Below are positions 53,800-62,000 of a stretch of DNA of 62,000 nucleotides, one piece after another. The stretch lies in contig NC_135570.1 of NCBI RefSeq assembly GCF_964340395.1, positions 9,950,322-10,012,321 on the forward strand, read 5' to 3'. A program made the position numbers and the translations under genes. This stretch comes from Glandiceps talaboti (lineage: Eukaryota > Hemichordata > Enteropneusta > Spengelidae). The notes beneath the pieces are model-generated. The model was not told the DNA's origin and ran no database searches. It was given only the letters and a program-made list of their open reading frames with translations. How positions within the stretch are numbered: position 1 is the stretch's first letter; the number at the start of each line of letters is the position of its first letter.

Positions 53800-54528
53800 G
53801 ATTGCGATTCACTTCGTCCCATTTTCAACTCGTCCCATTTCATCTCGCCCCAATTTCAACTCGCCCCATTTTCAACTCGCCCCATTTTTAAGTCGTCCCA
53901 TTTTCAACTCGCCCCAACAACACTAGGAAACGTTTATAAATCTAAACGATACATGGACTCGAAGTACGGGGACCGAAACATTTACATGATTTTACCTACG
54001 TAGCCAGTCGAAGCGTAGCAAATGTAACATTTCGTAGCAGAAAGTCACGGGTGTGGGTTTTGGCTAGGTGTTTGGTAGATCTCGAACTTATACTAGCACA
54101 ACAACTTTAAATTTCCTCAGTCATGGAATATCACTTTTCACATTAGGACTTAATGTTTACAACCCAAATAAGAAATAATAATGATAATAACCAGGGAGAA
54201 TATTAGTGACTGACACGCTTACGACTTCCGCGCGTACGGGTTTTGGAGACGTGTCTCCTCTCCCTAGTTAACGCAACTAAGTATTGTAGCATGTATGTGT
54301 TTACAGCGCAAGTGGTACTTCATTAGTGGAATATGAGATACCACAGACCCTCCAAACTGAGTACTACTAGCTTCGATTTCATATATGCACAGGTAAATTA
54401 TATTGCAAAGAGTTGGGGCGAGTTGAAAATAGGGCGAGTTGAAATTGGGGCGAGTTGAAAATTGGACGAGTTGAGTGGGACGAGTTGAAATGGGACGAGT
54501 TGAAATTGGGACGAGTTGATCCGTCACC
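53800..54528 (+). mobile_element. Nested copy U2, same orientation as host
   Basis: This full-length 729-bp copy lies inside U1 and is flanked by perfect 8-bp direct repeats GTCACATG (53792-53799 and 54529-54536). Its left end reads GATTGCGATTCACTTC and its right end GATCCGTCACC. The outer ~110 bp and inner ~110 bp are the inverted ~16-bp repeat arrays; the middle is unique, A+T-rich and non-coding. Confidence 0.85.
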
Positions 54529-54565
54529 GTCACATGTATGTGGGTTTGGGCTAGGTGTTTTTTCT

Positions 54566-55279
54566 GGTGACGGATCAATTCATCCCAATTTCAACTTGTC
54601 CCATTTCAACTCGTCCCACTCAACTCGTCCAATTTTCAACTCGCCCCAATTTCAACTTGCCCCATTTTCAACTCGCCCAACTCTTTACAATATAATTTAC
54701 CTGTGCATATATGAAATCGAAGCAAGTAGTACTCAGTTTGGAGGGTCTGTGGTATCTCGTATTCCACTAATGAAGTACCACTTGCGCTGTACATACATGT
54801 ACTACAATACTTAGTTGCGTTAACTAGGGAGAGGAGACAAGTTTCCAAAACCAGTACCGTACGCGCGGAAGTCGTAAGCATGTCAGACACTAATATTCTC
54901 CCTGGTTATTATCATTATTATTTCTTATTTAGGTTGTAAACATTAAGTCCTAATGTGAAAAGTGATATTCCATGACTGAGGAAAGTTGTTGTGCCAGTAT
55001 AAGTTCTAGATCTAGCAAACACTTAGCCAAAACCCACACCACTTTCTGCTACGAAATGTTACATTAGCTACGCTTCAACTGGCCACGTAGGTAAAATCAT
55101 GTAAATTTTTCGGTACCCGTACTTCGAGTCCATGTATCGTTTAGATTTATAAACGTTTACTAGTGTTGTTGGGGCGAGTTGAAAATGGGACGAGTTAAAA
55201 ATGGGGCGAGTTGAAATTGGGGCGAGTTGAAATGGGACGAGTTGAAATTGAGACGATGTCACGAAGTGAATCGCAATCG
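54566..55279 (-). mobile_element. Nested copy U3, opposite orientation
   Basis: This full-length 714-bp copy is in reverse orientation relative to U1 and U2, flanked by perfect 8-bp direct repeats TTTTTTCT (54558-54565 and 55280-55287). Read on the minus strand it starts CGATTGCGATTCAC and ends GATCCGTCACC. With U2 it forms a hairpin-prone inverted repeat of about 1.48 kb with a 37-bp loop. Confidence 0.85.
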
Positions 55280-56483
55280 TTTTTTCTAGATCTAGCACTT
55301 ACACTAGCACAGATAGGCAACGGTGTTTACAACTTTCTACAGTCATGGAATATCACTTTTCGCAGTATGATTTAATGTTTAAAATGCAAATAATAATGAT
55401 AATAACCAGGGAGAATATTTATGACTGACATGCTTACGACTCCCGCCTATGGGTTTTGGAGACGGTTCTCCTCTCCTGAGTTAACACAAAGTATTGTAGT
55501 ACATACTGTATACCCCATTTACAGCGCAAGTGGTACTTCATTAGTGTAATACAAGATACCACACACCCTCCAAACTGAGTACTACTAGCTTTGAGTTTCA
55601 TATATGCACAAGTAAATTATAATGTAAAGAGTTGGGGCAAGTTGAAAATGGGGCGAGTTGAAATTGGGGCGAGTTGAATATGGGGCAAGTTGAGTAGGAA
55701 GAGCAGAAATGGGACGAGTTGATCAGTCACCCATGTACATCACGTTGAAAGTTGAAAACACCCCTGCACATTTAGCTTGCAACAAGTAGACTTGCTGTGG
55801 CTACCATAAATAATAAAACACATTTGGAAATATGGTTTCATGTTCAATTCATTAATTGCCGCACATCAACCATCATCAACAGTGAACAAATGCATACATA
55901 AACACGTCTACAACATTGTATAAATGTATATTTGTGATAGTTGCACTGCAGTGAAATGTTACCAATTAAAATCCGTCATAATCCAACTGTTGATAGCATT
56001 TTTGAATGATTTTTTGACTGTGATTTTGAATACTTCACCCTATTTTTTATGTCTTAACTGTTTTTTTATGTATTAACTTGCCACTGTTAGTGTTTTTAGG
56101 GCATGAGCTAACTTCTATGCATAACCGGCATCCATTTGTGGTCAGTGTCTCGGTAATTGTTATTTTTTCCTATGAAAGTGTGTATAGTTTGTCAAAGAAA
56201 AAGTCTTTGCTCTTGAAGAACATATCGTCATTGAAAAAATGTTCCCTACCTGAAAGTCTGTGGTGTGATGTCACTGATCTCAATGTCTAAGTTAATACAT
56301 GTAGTGGTAGCAATGGCAGCAGTCATGATGCTTACTACATTCTGAAAAGTGAATGAACAGCTGAGCGTTATAGCCCCTTCACTTCGTAACCTTAATGCCT
56401 GTTCACCCTAAATTTTGAAAATATTTTAGTTTGAAATCGTCAGCAAAATAGAAAAATTAGTGGGTCTATGTATATAACGAATG

Positions 56484-56632
56484 AATAATCTCCCGGTATT
56501 GTGAATAAGTGCTACATCATCTCGTACTCATGATTCCCCTAAATTCTAAATTCTGTCGGCTGGGAGGGATACGGCCAACATGAGGGGAATCATTCAATGA
56601 TGTAGCACTTATTTGAAATAAAGGGTGATTAT
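56484..56632. mobile_element. Short MITE with ~43-bp terminal inverted repeats
   Basis: About 148 bp with imperfect outer inverted repeats (TAATCTCCC...TATT against TAATCACCC...TATT), a perfect 17-bp inner repeat (AATAAGTGCTACATCAT at 56504-56520, complement at 56597-56613) and a second perfect 11-bp repeat (ATGATTCCCCT / AGGGGAATCAT). Non-coding. It abuts the SINE directly on its right. Confidence 0.75.
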
Positions 56633-56992
56633 ATATAAATATTACATAGCACTTTTCATGCTTTCCCACACTGTGCACACTAAGTCAGAGTGCTTTGCAA
56701 TTAGTACCCCTGGCATGGACCTATAGTGGCACAATGGCTGTTTACTTCATCAACTCCCTGGGGCGCATACAATCCATTGCAGCCTTTATAAGCACTTAGG
56801 ATTAAAGCATTCACATTGCAACCTCTATCCTACCAGGTCCCCAGTTATACAGCTGGGTTGACTGAGGCACAATCGTGGTTCAAATCTTGCCTAAGGACTT
56901 TCAGAAACAAATGGCAGCGACAGGGCTTGAACCTGCAACCTGCAACCTGCAGATTCCAAGCCGGCCACTGTAACCATTCAACAATCATGATT
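56633..56992 (-). mobile_element. tRNA-derived SINE
   Basis: On the minus strand the head at the right end resembles a tRNA. It has an A-box-like TGGTTACAGTGGCCGGC, then TTGGAATC, and a perfect RNA polymerase III B-box, GGTTCAAGCC (complement of 56924-56933), followed by GTCGCTGCCA. A ~280-bp body follows, ending in GTGCTATGTAATATTTATATA, similar to the 3' tails of SINEs mobilised by L2/CR1-type LINEs. A doubled GGTTGCA motif just before the B-box looks like slippage. It is not a tRNA gene: the acceptor stem does not fold and the element is far too long. Confidence 0.75.
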
Positions 56993-57725
56993 CCACTACA
57001 TGTACATTGTACATTTGTTCACTTACATACAATGAGTTAGACCTATAGGTATTCATAAAATTGCATTTATGAAATTAATAATAAACACTTTAGTTACAAG
57101 ACTATCTAGTATGCCATGACAGTGTATTATTATAGCCTCTGTTAACATTGCCAAGCTGTAACTTTAACTCTAAGACTGTTGTAAATTTACATGTATTGGC
57201 AATGTGTACTGACCAGTGTAAGAAACTATCTGTTTGATTATACATTCAATAAACATTAGAACTTTCCTAGATTTCATTTTGAATACAAGTACATGTATTT
57301 TACGAAAATCAGAATTTGTAAATAAATAAGTATATACTATTTTGTGTAATGTTCACATCTGACAAGGAAGTCATATGTTGGCATACAGGAGCATTGCCCA
57401 ATGATCTTCTTAGCTGTCACAGCAATCTACATTACTACAAATAAGTAATCATTGTTGTCTATATCAACCCTGACAGGATACAGAGAATGTCTGTCAGCAA
57501 CTAAGAGCATTAAATATAGAGGTGTAAAATGTGAATTACAAGTAATGCTAGCTTGTCTACCGACAAGACGAGTGACGCCATGATGTTGTTTTGTCATCAC
57601 CACTTGTACTGTTGCTTTTCAAGGTCCAATTTTGCCACACTCCAAGGGCTACTCTAGAAAAATCTGTATGCATAAAGATTAATAGTATCAACAGATTAAA
57701 TGTTATCCCCCAGTGTTTTTTTTTG

Positions 57726-58042
57726 CATTCAGCCAGGAAAAAATACAAGTGACCTAAGGGCTCTTTGTCACTACGAGTCAATAGATGCTAGTTCACAAGT
57801 ATTTTCTGAGTGAATGAAGACAAATATTGGGGAATAATATAATTATACCAATGTCAGTAATATAAAAAAAAAAATTGAGGAAAATAATGACAATTTTGAA
57901 TGTTTTGACTTATATTTCAACACAGCAGAACCAGTGATGTAGACATGCATTGTCATGACATAGACATGTGCTGTCATGATGTAGAATGACCAGAGTATAT
58001 TTCCCGTATTTTTTGTTCAACTTGGCTTATGCATGGTATAAT
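57726..58042 (+). mobile_element. Dispersed MITE-like family A, copy 4 (intron 1)
   Basis: Begins near TTCAGCCAGGAAAAAATAC and ends GTTCAACTTGGCTTATGC. The body shares GTCACTACGAGTC, a GAATGAAGA block, CAGAACCAGTGATGTAGACA and GACCAGAGTATA with copies at 3411, 13646 and 17408. The ends are weakly inverted (TGCAT...CAGCCA / TGCATAAGCCAA), suggesting a non-autonomous DNA transposon. This copy sits 330 bp upstream of exon 2. Confidence 0.65.
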
Positions 58043-58371
58043 GTCATTTAAAATATGTCCCCTTTTACCCAATTAATTTCCCTGTATGACTTTCCTACTA
58101 ATAATGGGATATTATACGACAATGCAGGCTATGATGTCGAAAAGATATTGGTATGTCACCCAACATAACTATAGATAAATGTAAGCTACAGTAACATATT
58201 GTCTCGTCAATGAGCACTTGTTGCCATGACAACTAATTGGAGATAAAAAAATCTATTGACAAATATTTGTCAGAAGACACCACTTTTATCATTTTTGTTG
58301 ACTAATGTGCATGTTAATAATTCAACTCTTTGGTTACAATTAATGACGTAATTTTCATTTTTCGCTGACAG

Positions 58372-58996
58372 GAATTGGTGAAGACATCAATGAAGACGTC
58401 CACTTAGTAAACAGTGAAGACCCTGTTGTTTGTAATGATGATTGTCAATATGATAAAACAGTTGTTGTGGATGATAGCGATACCATAGATGTTTTAGACG
58501 CAGACTTTGCTGCAACGGATAGTGACACTGAGATAATAAACAGACTAGCTGAAACGGAGAAAAGTGGAGGTGTGGACGAGGAGGAGGAGGTGGCTGAGGA
58601 GGAAGAGGAGGGGTTGGCTAAGGAGGGGGACTTGAAGGATACTAACGATGAAAACAGTGAATCTATTATTGAAGAACCGTGCCAAGATAACGTTACTGTT
58701 AAAAACGAGTCCAATCACCAAGGTAACCAAACTGAGGATGGCGGACAAAAACCCAAATACACATGCACTGACATTGAGCTTCAGGAGAATGAAACAATTG
58801 CAGTCAAGATAATCAATAACACAGATTTGTTTCAGTTATTAAATAGGACTAATTCTACTGAAGGTCCTTGTTCCATTGTACTGTTTTATGCACCATGGTG
58901 TAGATTCAGTGCTAATGTAGCGCCTCATGTCAATGCCTTGGGACGAGCATATCCAACATTGCATGTGTTAGCTATAGATGCTATTGAGTTCAGTAG
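58372..58996 (+). CDS. TXNDC15: TXNDC15 exon 2 (acidic region and start of thioredoxin fold)
   Basis: The exon follows a canonical acceptor (TTTTTCGCTGACAG) and ends in a strong donor (AG then GTAAGT). It covers residues 29-236, entering in phase 1 and leaving in phase 2. The N-terminal half is an acidic, low-complexity lumenal region, densest in Glu at about residues 98-108. Several N-glycosylation sequons are visible (about N135, N140, N168, N177, N186, N189). The C-terminal end begins the thioredoxin-like fold: CSIVLFYAPWCRFS at about 195-208, then APHVNALGRAYPTLHVLAID. The active-site position reads C-R-F-S, not CxxC. TXNDC15 family members also have CRFS, so a normal dithiol-disulfide cycle is unlikely. 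The family is about 360 residues long, so the rest of the fold and the C-terminal membrane helix should be on exons to the right of the window. Confidence 0.93.
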
Positions 58997-59049
58997 GTAA
59001 GTGAAAACTCATTATAGTTGTATAAACTGGTAAATATAGTAGAAGTGAT

Positions 59050-59302
59050 GTTGGCATGGTGTTTCACTCATGGGGACATTATGTTTTTTGACACAAAGAT
59101 AGATATATTTCAACTCTAGACTAACAATAACAGAGATACAACAAACACAGCAGAATCGTTTACTTTCCAACTGATAACCAATGGTGACTTGACTACATCT
59201 ACATCCCAATGTGAGCAGCACATCTATAAGTGTTTCTTTTGTATTTGAAGTTGTCTTAGTGTGTGTAAAAAATATGTTGTAGGAGTAAAACACCAAGGCA
59301 AA
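59050..59302. mobile_element. TIR element family B, copy 2 (intron 2)
   Basis: The ends are imperfect inverted repeats: GGCATGGTGTTTCACTC on the left and, complemented, GCCTTGGTGTTTTACTC on the right. The inner block ATTTCAACTCTAGACTAA followed by AACAGAGA...CACAGCAG is shared with the copy at 49152-49557. Non-coding. Confidence 0.6.
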
Positions 59303-59462
59303 GTCATTTGTACTATATTGAAGAATAGTAATATTACAGAACCTGTGATGTAGTGTGTTCATAGTCACTTCCAAACCAGAAATTAGGTAGCTTGATCTTT
59401 TTTACATCTCGCACAGTGTTTTTTGTAACGAATTACACAAACAAAATACAGGAATTGATAGT

Positions 59463-59487
59463 GCACACACACACACACACACACACA
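59463..59487. repeat. (AC)n microsatellite
   Basis: Twelve AC units in TXNDC15 intron 2. Confidence 0.95.
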
Positions 59488-59686
59488 TGCACACATGAAA
59501 TGTTACATTTTATCTTACTGTGGACACAAATAAAGTTTTGCGTTTGAATCTTTCTTGTTTTCCGTCCGAGATACAATGTATAATTTTATATGCTAGCATG
59601 CTATCAGTGTCTGTATTTTATTTTATGTAATTATTTGTAACAAAAAAACCTTGTGTGAAAAGTAAAACACATTGTGTTGCCTTATT

Positions 59687-60127
59687 GAAACTCTATAGTC
59701 ACTCTGGTTTGGTAGTAATTGAAACTCTATAGTCACTCTGGTTTTGTAGTAATTGAAACTCTATAGTCACTCTGGTTTGGTAGTAATTGAAACTCTATAG
59801 TCACTCTGGTTTGGTAGTAATTGAAATTCTATAGTCACTCTGGTTTGGTAGTAATTGAAACTCTATAGTCACTCTGGTTTGGTAGTAATTGAAACTCTAT
59901 AGTCACTCTGGTTTGGTAGTAATTGAAACTCTATAGTCACTCTGGTTTGGTTGTAATTGAAACTCTATAGTCACTCTGGTTTGGTAGTAATTGAAATTCT
60001 ATAGTCACTCTGGTTTGGTAGTATATGAAACTCTATAGTCACTCTGGTTTGGTTGTAATTGAAACTCTATAGTCACTCTGGTTTGATAGTAATTGAAACT
60101 ATATAGTCACTCTGGTTTAGTAGTAAA
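59687..60127. repeat. 34-bp minisatellite, 13 copies
   Basis: Thirteen head-to-tail copies in strict 34-bp register, first at 59687 and last at 60095. Each reads GAAACTCTATAGTCACTC followed by TGGTTTGGTAGTAATT. Copies differ by only a few single-base changes (GAAATTC in two, TTGTAATT in two, TGATAGT near the end), so the array is young or homogenised. 34 is not a multiple of 3 and no frame stays open, so it is not coding. Confidence 0.95.
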
Positions 60128-60387
60128 GTTAGCATGAGGACTGTCAATGTTCTCTGCATCCCTTATTTTCACCAGCAAAGTGAGTGAAAGTACAGCAGAA
60201 AAGACCACAAGCACAGGTTAAAAAGAAGCACAGGTTAAATACTCTAAGTACCTGATTAGCACTGACAAGAAATGGGGTACTGTTACATATTGCATATTGC
60301 ATATGTTTATCCAAAACAAATATAAAATAATAAATATAATATAAAGTAAATATACGGATGGCATGGTTTGTTTATGGAACACTCACT

Positions 60388-60700
60388 TCAGAATCAGAAT
60401 CAGAATTACTTCAAATTTATTCATCCCACTTTGGGAAACTAAAACGACAGTTCTTGCAGGTAAAAACGTGAATTTACCATGATTTTACATGTAGTAGGAA
60501 GCCAGTGAGGTTTTTAAAGACCCCTTACTCTTCTGAAATGGTTACCAATACACGCCTTAAAATGATTAATTGATATAGTAGCAATAGCCCTTTCTGGTTA
60601 ACTGTTCCAAATGTCTACAACACATTGAGTGAAAAGAAATATTTACGTATATCCATTCGGCACTTTAACAGAATCTCGTTGATAAGTCTTGAAACTCATA
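60388..60700 (-). pseudogene. LINE 3' end (decayed reverse transcriptase C-terminus and 3' UTR)
   Basis: On the minus strand the sequence reads RKYFFSLN, then after a frameshift VVDIWNS, a stop where Leu is expected, then a decayed PE-x-A...INHFKACIGNHF. This is the classic last segment of non-LTR retrotransposon ORF2 (consensus R-K-Y-F-F-x-x-R-V-V-x-x-W-N-x-L-P). It is followed by a short 3' UTR and a GATGAATAAA...TTCTGATTCTGATTCTGA tail typical of L2/CR1-like elements. With a frameshift and stop in 40 codons this copy is dead and 5'-truncated. Confidence 0.8.
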
Positions 60701-60714
60701 TCCTGATAATCAGG

Positions 60715-61733
60715 AAGTAGTCGTTAAAGGTAATTTAGCAATCAGACTTTAAAGTGATAACAAGAAATTATGTTTATTGAGAGTGAAGGACTGGCCATAT
60801 GGATGAAGATTGCGTATTTATTTTTGATTTTTAATTTTATATAAAAATATTTCATCATGGCTTCCTGCTTTAAAAATCAATGGGAAACAATGTGTGCAAT
60901 AATTGGCAAAAGATTAAATAAATGTGTAAAATGTTTGTCATTGTACGTACAATAACAAACTTGTTACAATTTTGTAGCTTTTTGCATTATACTGAGTAGC
61001 AAACACAGACTTTGTCAATGAATGTGGTTTCACATTGATTTTGCAAGTAGAAAGCGCTTGATAAAATTGTTTTATGAATCCAAAATAAATGCCAAATTCT
61101 CATCCACATGGTGACTTTAAAACAAATTCTCATTAATACTGTATACTGTATTGAAGTGGACCTAAGTAGTTATATGTGTATGTTTCTCATGACCCAGCCT
61201 TCTCTGTATTTAGGGAATCTGACTCAGAAATGGAAAAATTACCCCCTCTATGGCCAGATAAATGTAAGATGGCGACATGACAATCACTTATTTGGACAAA
61301 AATGATTGTTTATCGCTTTAATTCAGGACTTTAAATGAACCAAATGGTTCACAGTGTCTGTCCAACTTCAGAGCATCACAGACCTTACATGTACAATTTA
61401 CACACACACACTTTTTGTTCTCGTTTCATTTTATCTGATTGACCGACGAGTCAATTTAAAGGAATAAAATAGAAATATAAAAATGTCACCACATCTCAGA
61501 ATCCTACTAACTAGATATCAGGAATAGTCATTAGAATTCATTGAAGTACCAGGCTGAAAATTGTAAGTGATATCAACAAGAAATTATCCTTATTGAGAGT
61601 GATTGACAACACCTAAACCAATTTCAATGACATTATGAGGTGCCATGTCCTCTGAAGATCACGTAGTAGTCACTTTGTCGCTATAGTCAGTGATAATGAT
61701 AAGAAATTGTCCTTGTCTACGATGAAGGACAGT
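60715..61733 (+). repeat. Three copies of a diverged ~80-90 bp repeat
   Basis: Related blocks lie at about 60715-60790, 61518-61610 and 61655-61733. Each has a GAAGTAGTC- or GAATAGTCATT-like start and a shared end of the form AGTGATAACAAGAAATTAT followed by TTATTGAGAGTGA. The first two are separated by the palindromic MITE. Confidence 0.5.
60792..61113. mobile_element. Palindromic MITE family C, copy 2
   Basis: Both ends carry the inverted terminal block GGCCATATGGATGA...TATTTATTTT, and the whole element is a diverged palindrome centred on GTACGTAC. It shares ATCATGGCTTCCT, TGTGTAAAATGTTTGT and the central GTACGTAC with the copy at 23640-24036. Non-coding. Confidence 0.75.
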
Positions 61734-61861
61734 GTTTTAACAAATGTTACAGAGATATTTAGTGCTTCAAGAGGAAGCCGATGCCCTTTTTCAGTATGAA
61801 ACTTCACAAAGAGAACCGCATGAATCGTTAGCCCACTAAATTAATCAATTGAAACTCTATG

Positions 61862-61883
61862 CGCCTTCAATGCATTGAAGGCG
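61862..61883. repeat. 22-bp perfect palindrome
   Basis: CGCCTTCAATG is followed immediately by CATTGAAGGCG. It is flanked by looser inverted matches (TCAATTGAA / TTGATTGAA). No gene is attached to it. Confidence 0.85.
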
Positions 61884-62000
61884 TGTTCTTGATTGAAGCA
61901 TAATTGAATTTTTTTCTAGAAAATACTCAACTAATACAACTTTTGAGTTTCACGTTGTCCATCTTCTGTATCATGATTTAAGTAACAAAAATAAAAAGAC

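Larger units (their letters stand above)
53556..55732 (+). mobile_element. Host copy (U1) of a minisatellite-ended non-autonomous DNA transposon, split by two nested copies
   Basis: U1 survives as three pieces: 53556-53799, 54537-54565 and 55288-55732. Together they make 718 bp, matching the intact copies U2 (729 bp) and U3 (714 bp). It begins GATTGCGATTCACTTC and ends GATCAGTCACCC. Its flanks are CTGTACAT on the left (53548-53555) and ATGTACAT on the right (55733-55740), a 7/8 match consistent with an old 8-bp target-site duplication. The terminal regions are tandem ~16-bp repeats of the type TTTCAACTCGCCCCA, inverted between the two ends. No protein is encoded. An 8-bp duplication points to hAT-like or P/Merlin-like mobilisation; the superfamily is undecided. 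Confidence 0.8.
53028..58371 (+). other. TXNDC15: TXNDC15 intron 1
   Basis: This 5.3-kb phase-1 intron begins GTAAAT and ends TTCGCTGACAG. In order it holds a 34-bp CRE-centred palindrome, a (CAA)n tract, three nested copies of a minisatellite-ended transposon, a 148-bp MITE, a minus-strand tRNA-derived SINE and one copy of a dispersed MITE-like family. I see no further TXNDC15 exon inside it. Confidence 0.8.
58997..62000 (+). other. TXNDC15: TXNDC15 intron 2, 5' part
   Basis: The intron starts GTAAGT and runs off the window. I looked for the expected continuation of the thioredoxin fold (in other animals a segment with a cis-proline region such as FGTVAVPN) and did not find it. The intron carries a TIR element, an AC tract, a 34-bp minisatellite, a LINE 3' end, a palindromic MITE and three copies of a short diverged repeat. 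Confidence 0.75.

Noticed and set aside
53797-55282. Single foldback transposon or inverted duplication of 1.5 kb
   Set aside because: Each arm has its own 8-bp target-site duplication and the loop is host-element sequence, so two separate insertions explain it better.
56905-56992. True tRNA gene
   Set aside because: The A/B-box region belongs to a ~360-bp SINE; the acceptor stem does not pair and the B-box spacing is altered by a 7-bp duplication.
59687-60127. CRISPR array
   Set aside because: The 34-bp repeats are directly adjacent with no spacers, in an animal intron.

Overview
The window is animal nuclear DNA, most likely from a marine invertebrate. It is clearly A+T-rich, has long introns with canonical GT/AG junctions, contains no operons or bacterial-type genes, and is crowded with microsatellites, minisatellites and short non-autonomous transposons. 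I cannot name the species. Only one gene is identified securely: the 5' part of a TXNDC15 orthologue on the + strand. Exon 1 is at 52943-53027 and exon 2 at 58372-58996, and the remaining exons lie beyond the right edge. Almost every long open frame elsewhere is a by-product of simple repeats.

Layout. From 1 to 12 kb the sequence is mostly unassigned, with a possible 40-nt exon at 2215-2254, a rearranged tandem/inverted block at 4.5-5.4 kb and several AT/AC microsatellites. From 13 to 16.2 kb there is a tentative minus-strand gene: a TATA-like box, a signal-peptide-type first exon and two or three further frame-compatible exons, plus a separate 45-nt exon-like piece whose translation contains YFIEPLQG, resembling the propeptide of ADAM/ADAMTS proteases. 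From 21.7 to 25.5 kb lies a tandem segmental duplication (unit 2538 bp) whose second copy has lost about 1.1 kb. From 27.5 to 29.2 kb an inverted duplication has its inner edges in TATG tracts. From 31 to 34 kb there is a cluster of GT, TATG, CT and AT repeats. From 41 to 45.5 kb lie satellite-like arrays, including a minisatellite carrying 12 perfect CRE palindromes (TGACGTCA). From 47 to 52.9 kb there are MITE-like elements and the TXNDC15 upstream region. The 5.3-kb TXNDC15 intron 1 and the start of intron 2 are packed with repeats: a 34-bp perfect palindrome, a three-element nested transposon complex, a 148-bp MITE, a tRNA-derived SINE, a 13-copy 34-bp minisatellite, a decayed LINE 3' end and a palindromic MITE.

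The most notable discovery is the nested complex at 53556-55732. An older 718-bp element is interrupted by two further copies of the same family in opposite orientations, 29 bp apart. Each insertion is flanked by its own perfect 8-bp target-site duplication, and removing both restores a host of the same length as the guests. The ends of the element consist of tandem ~16-bp repeats, so this looks like a minisatellite-ended, non-autonomous DNA transposon family that targets itself.
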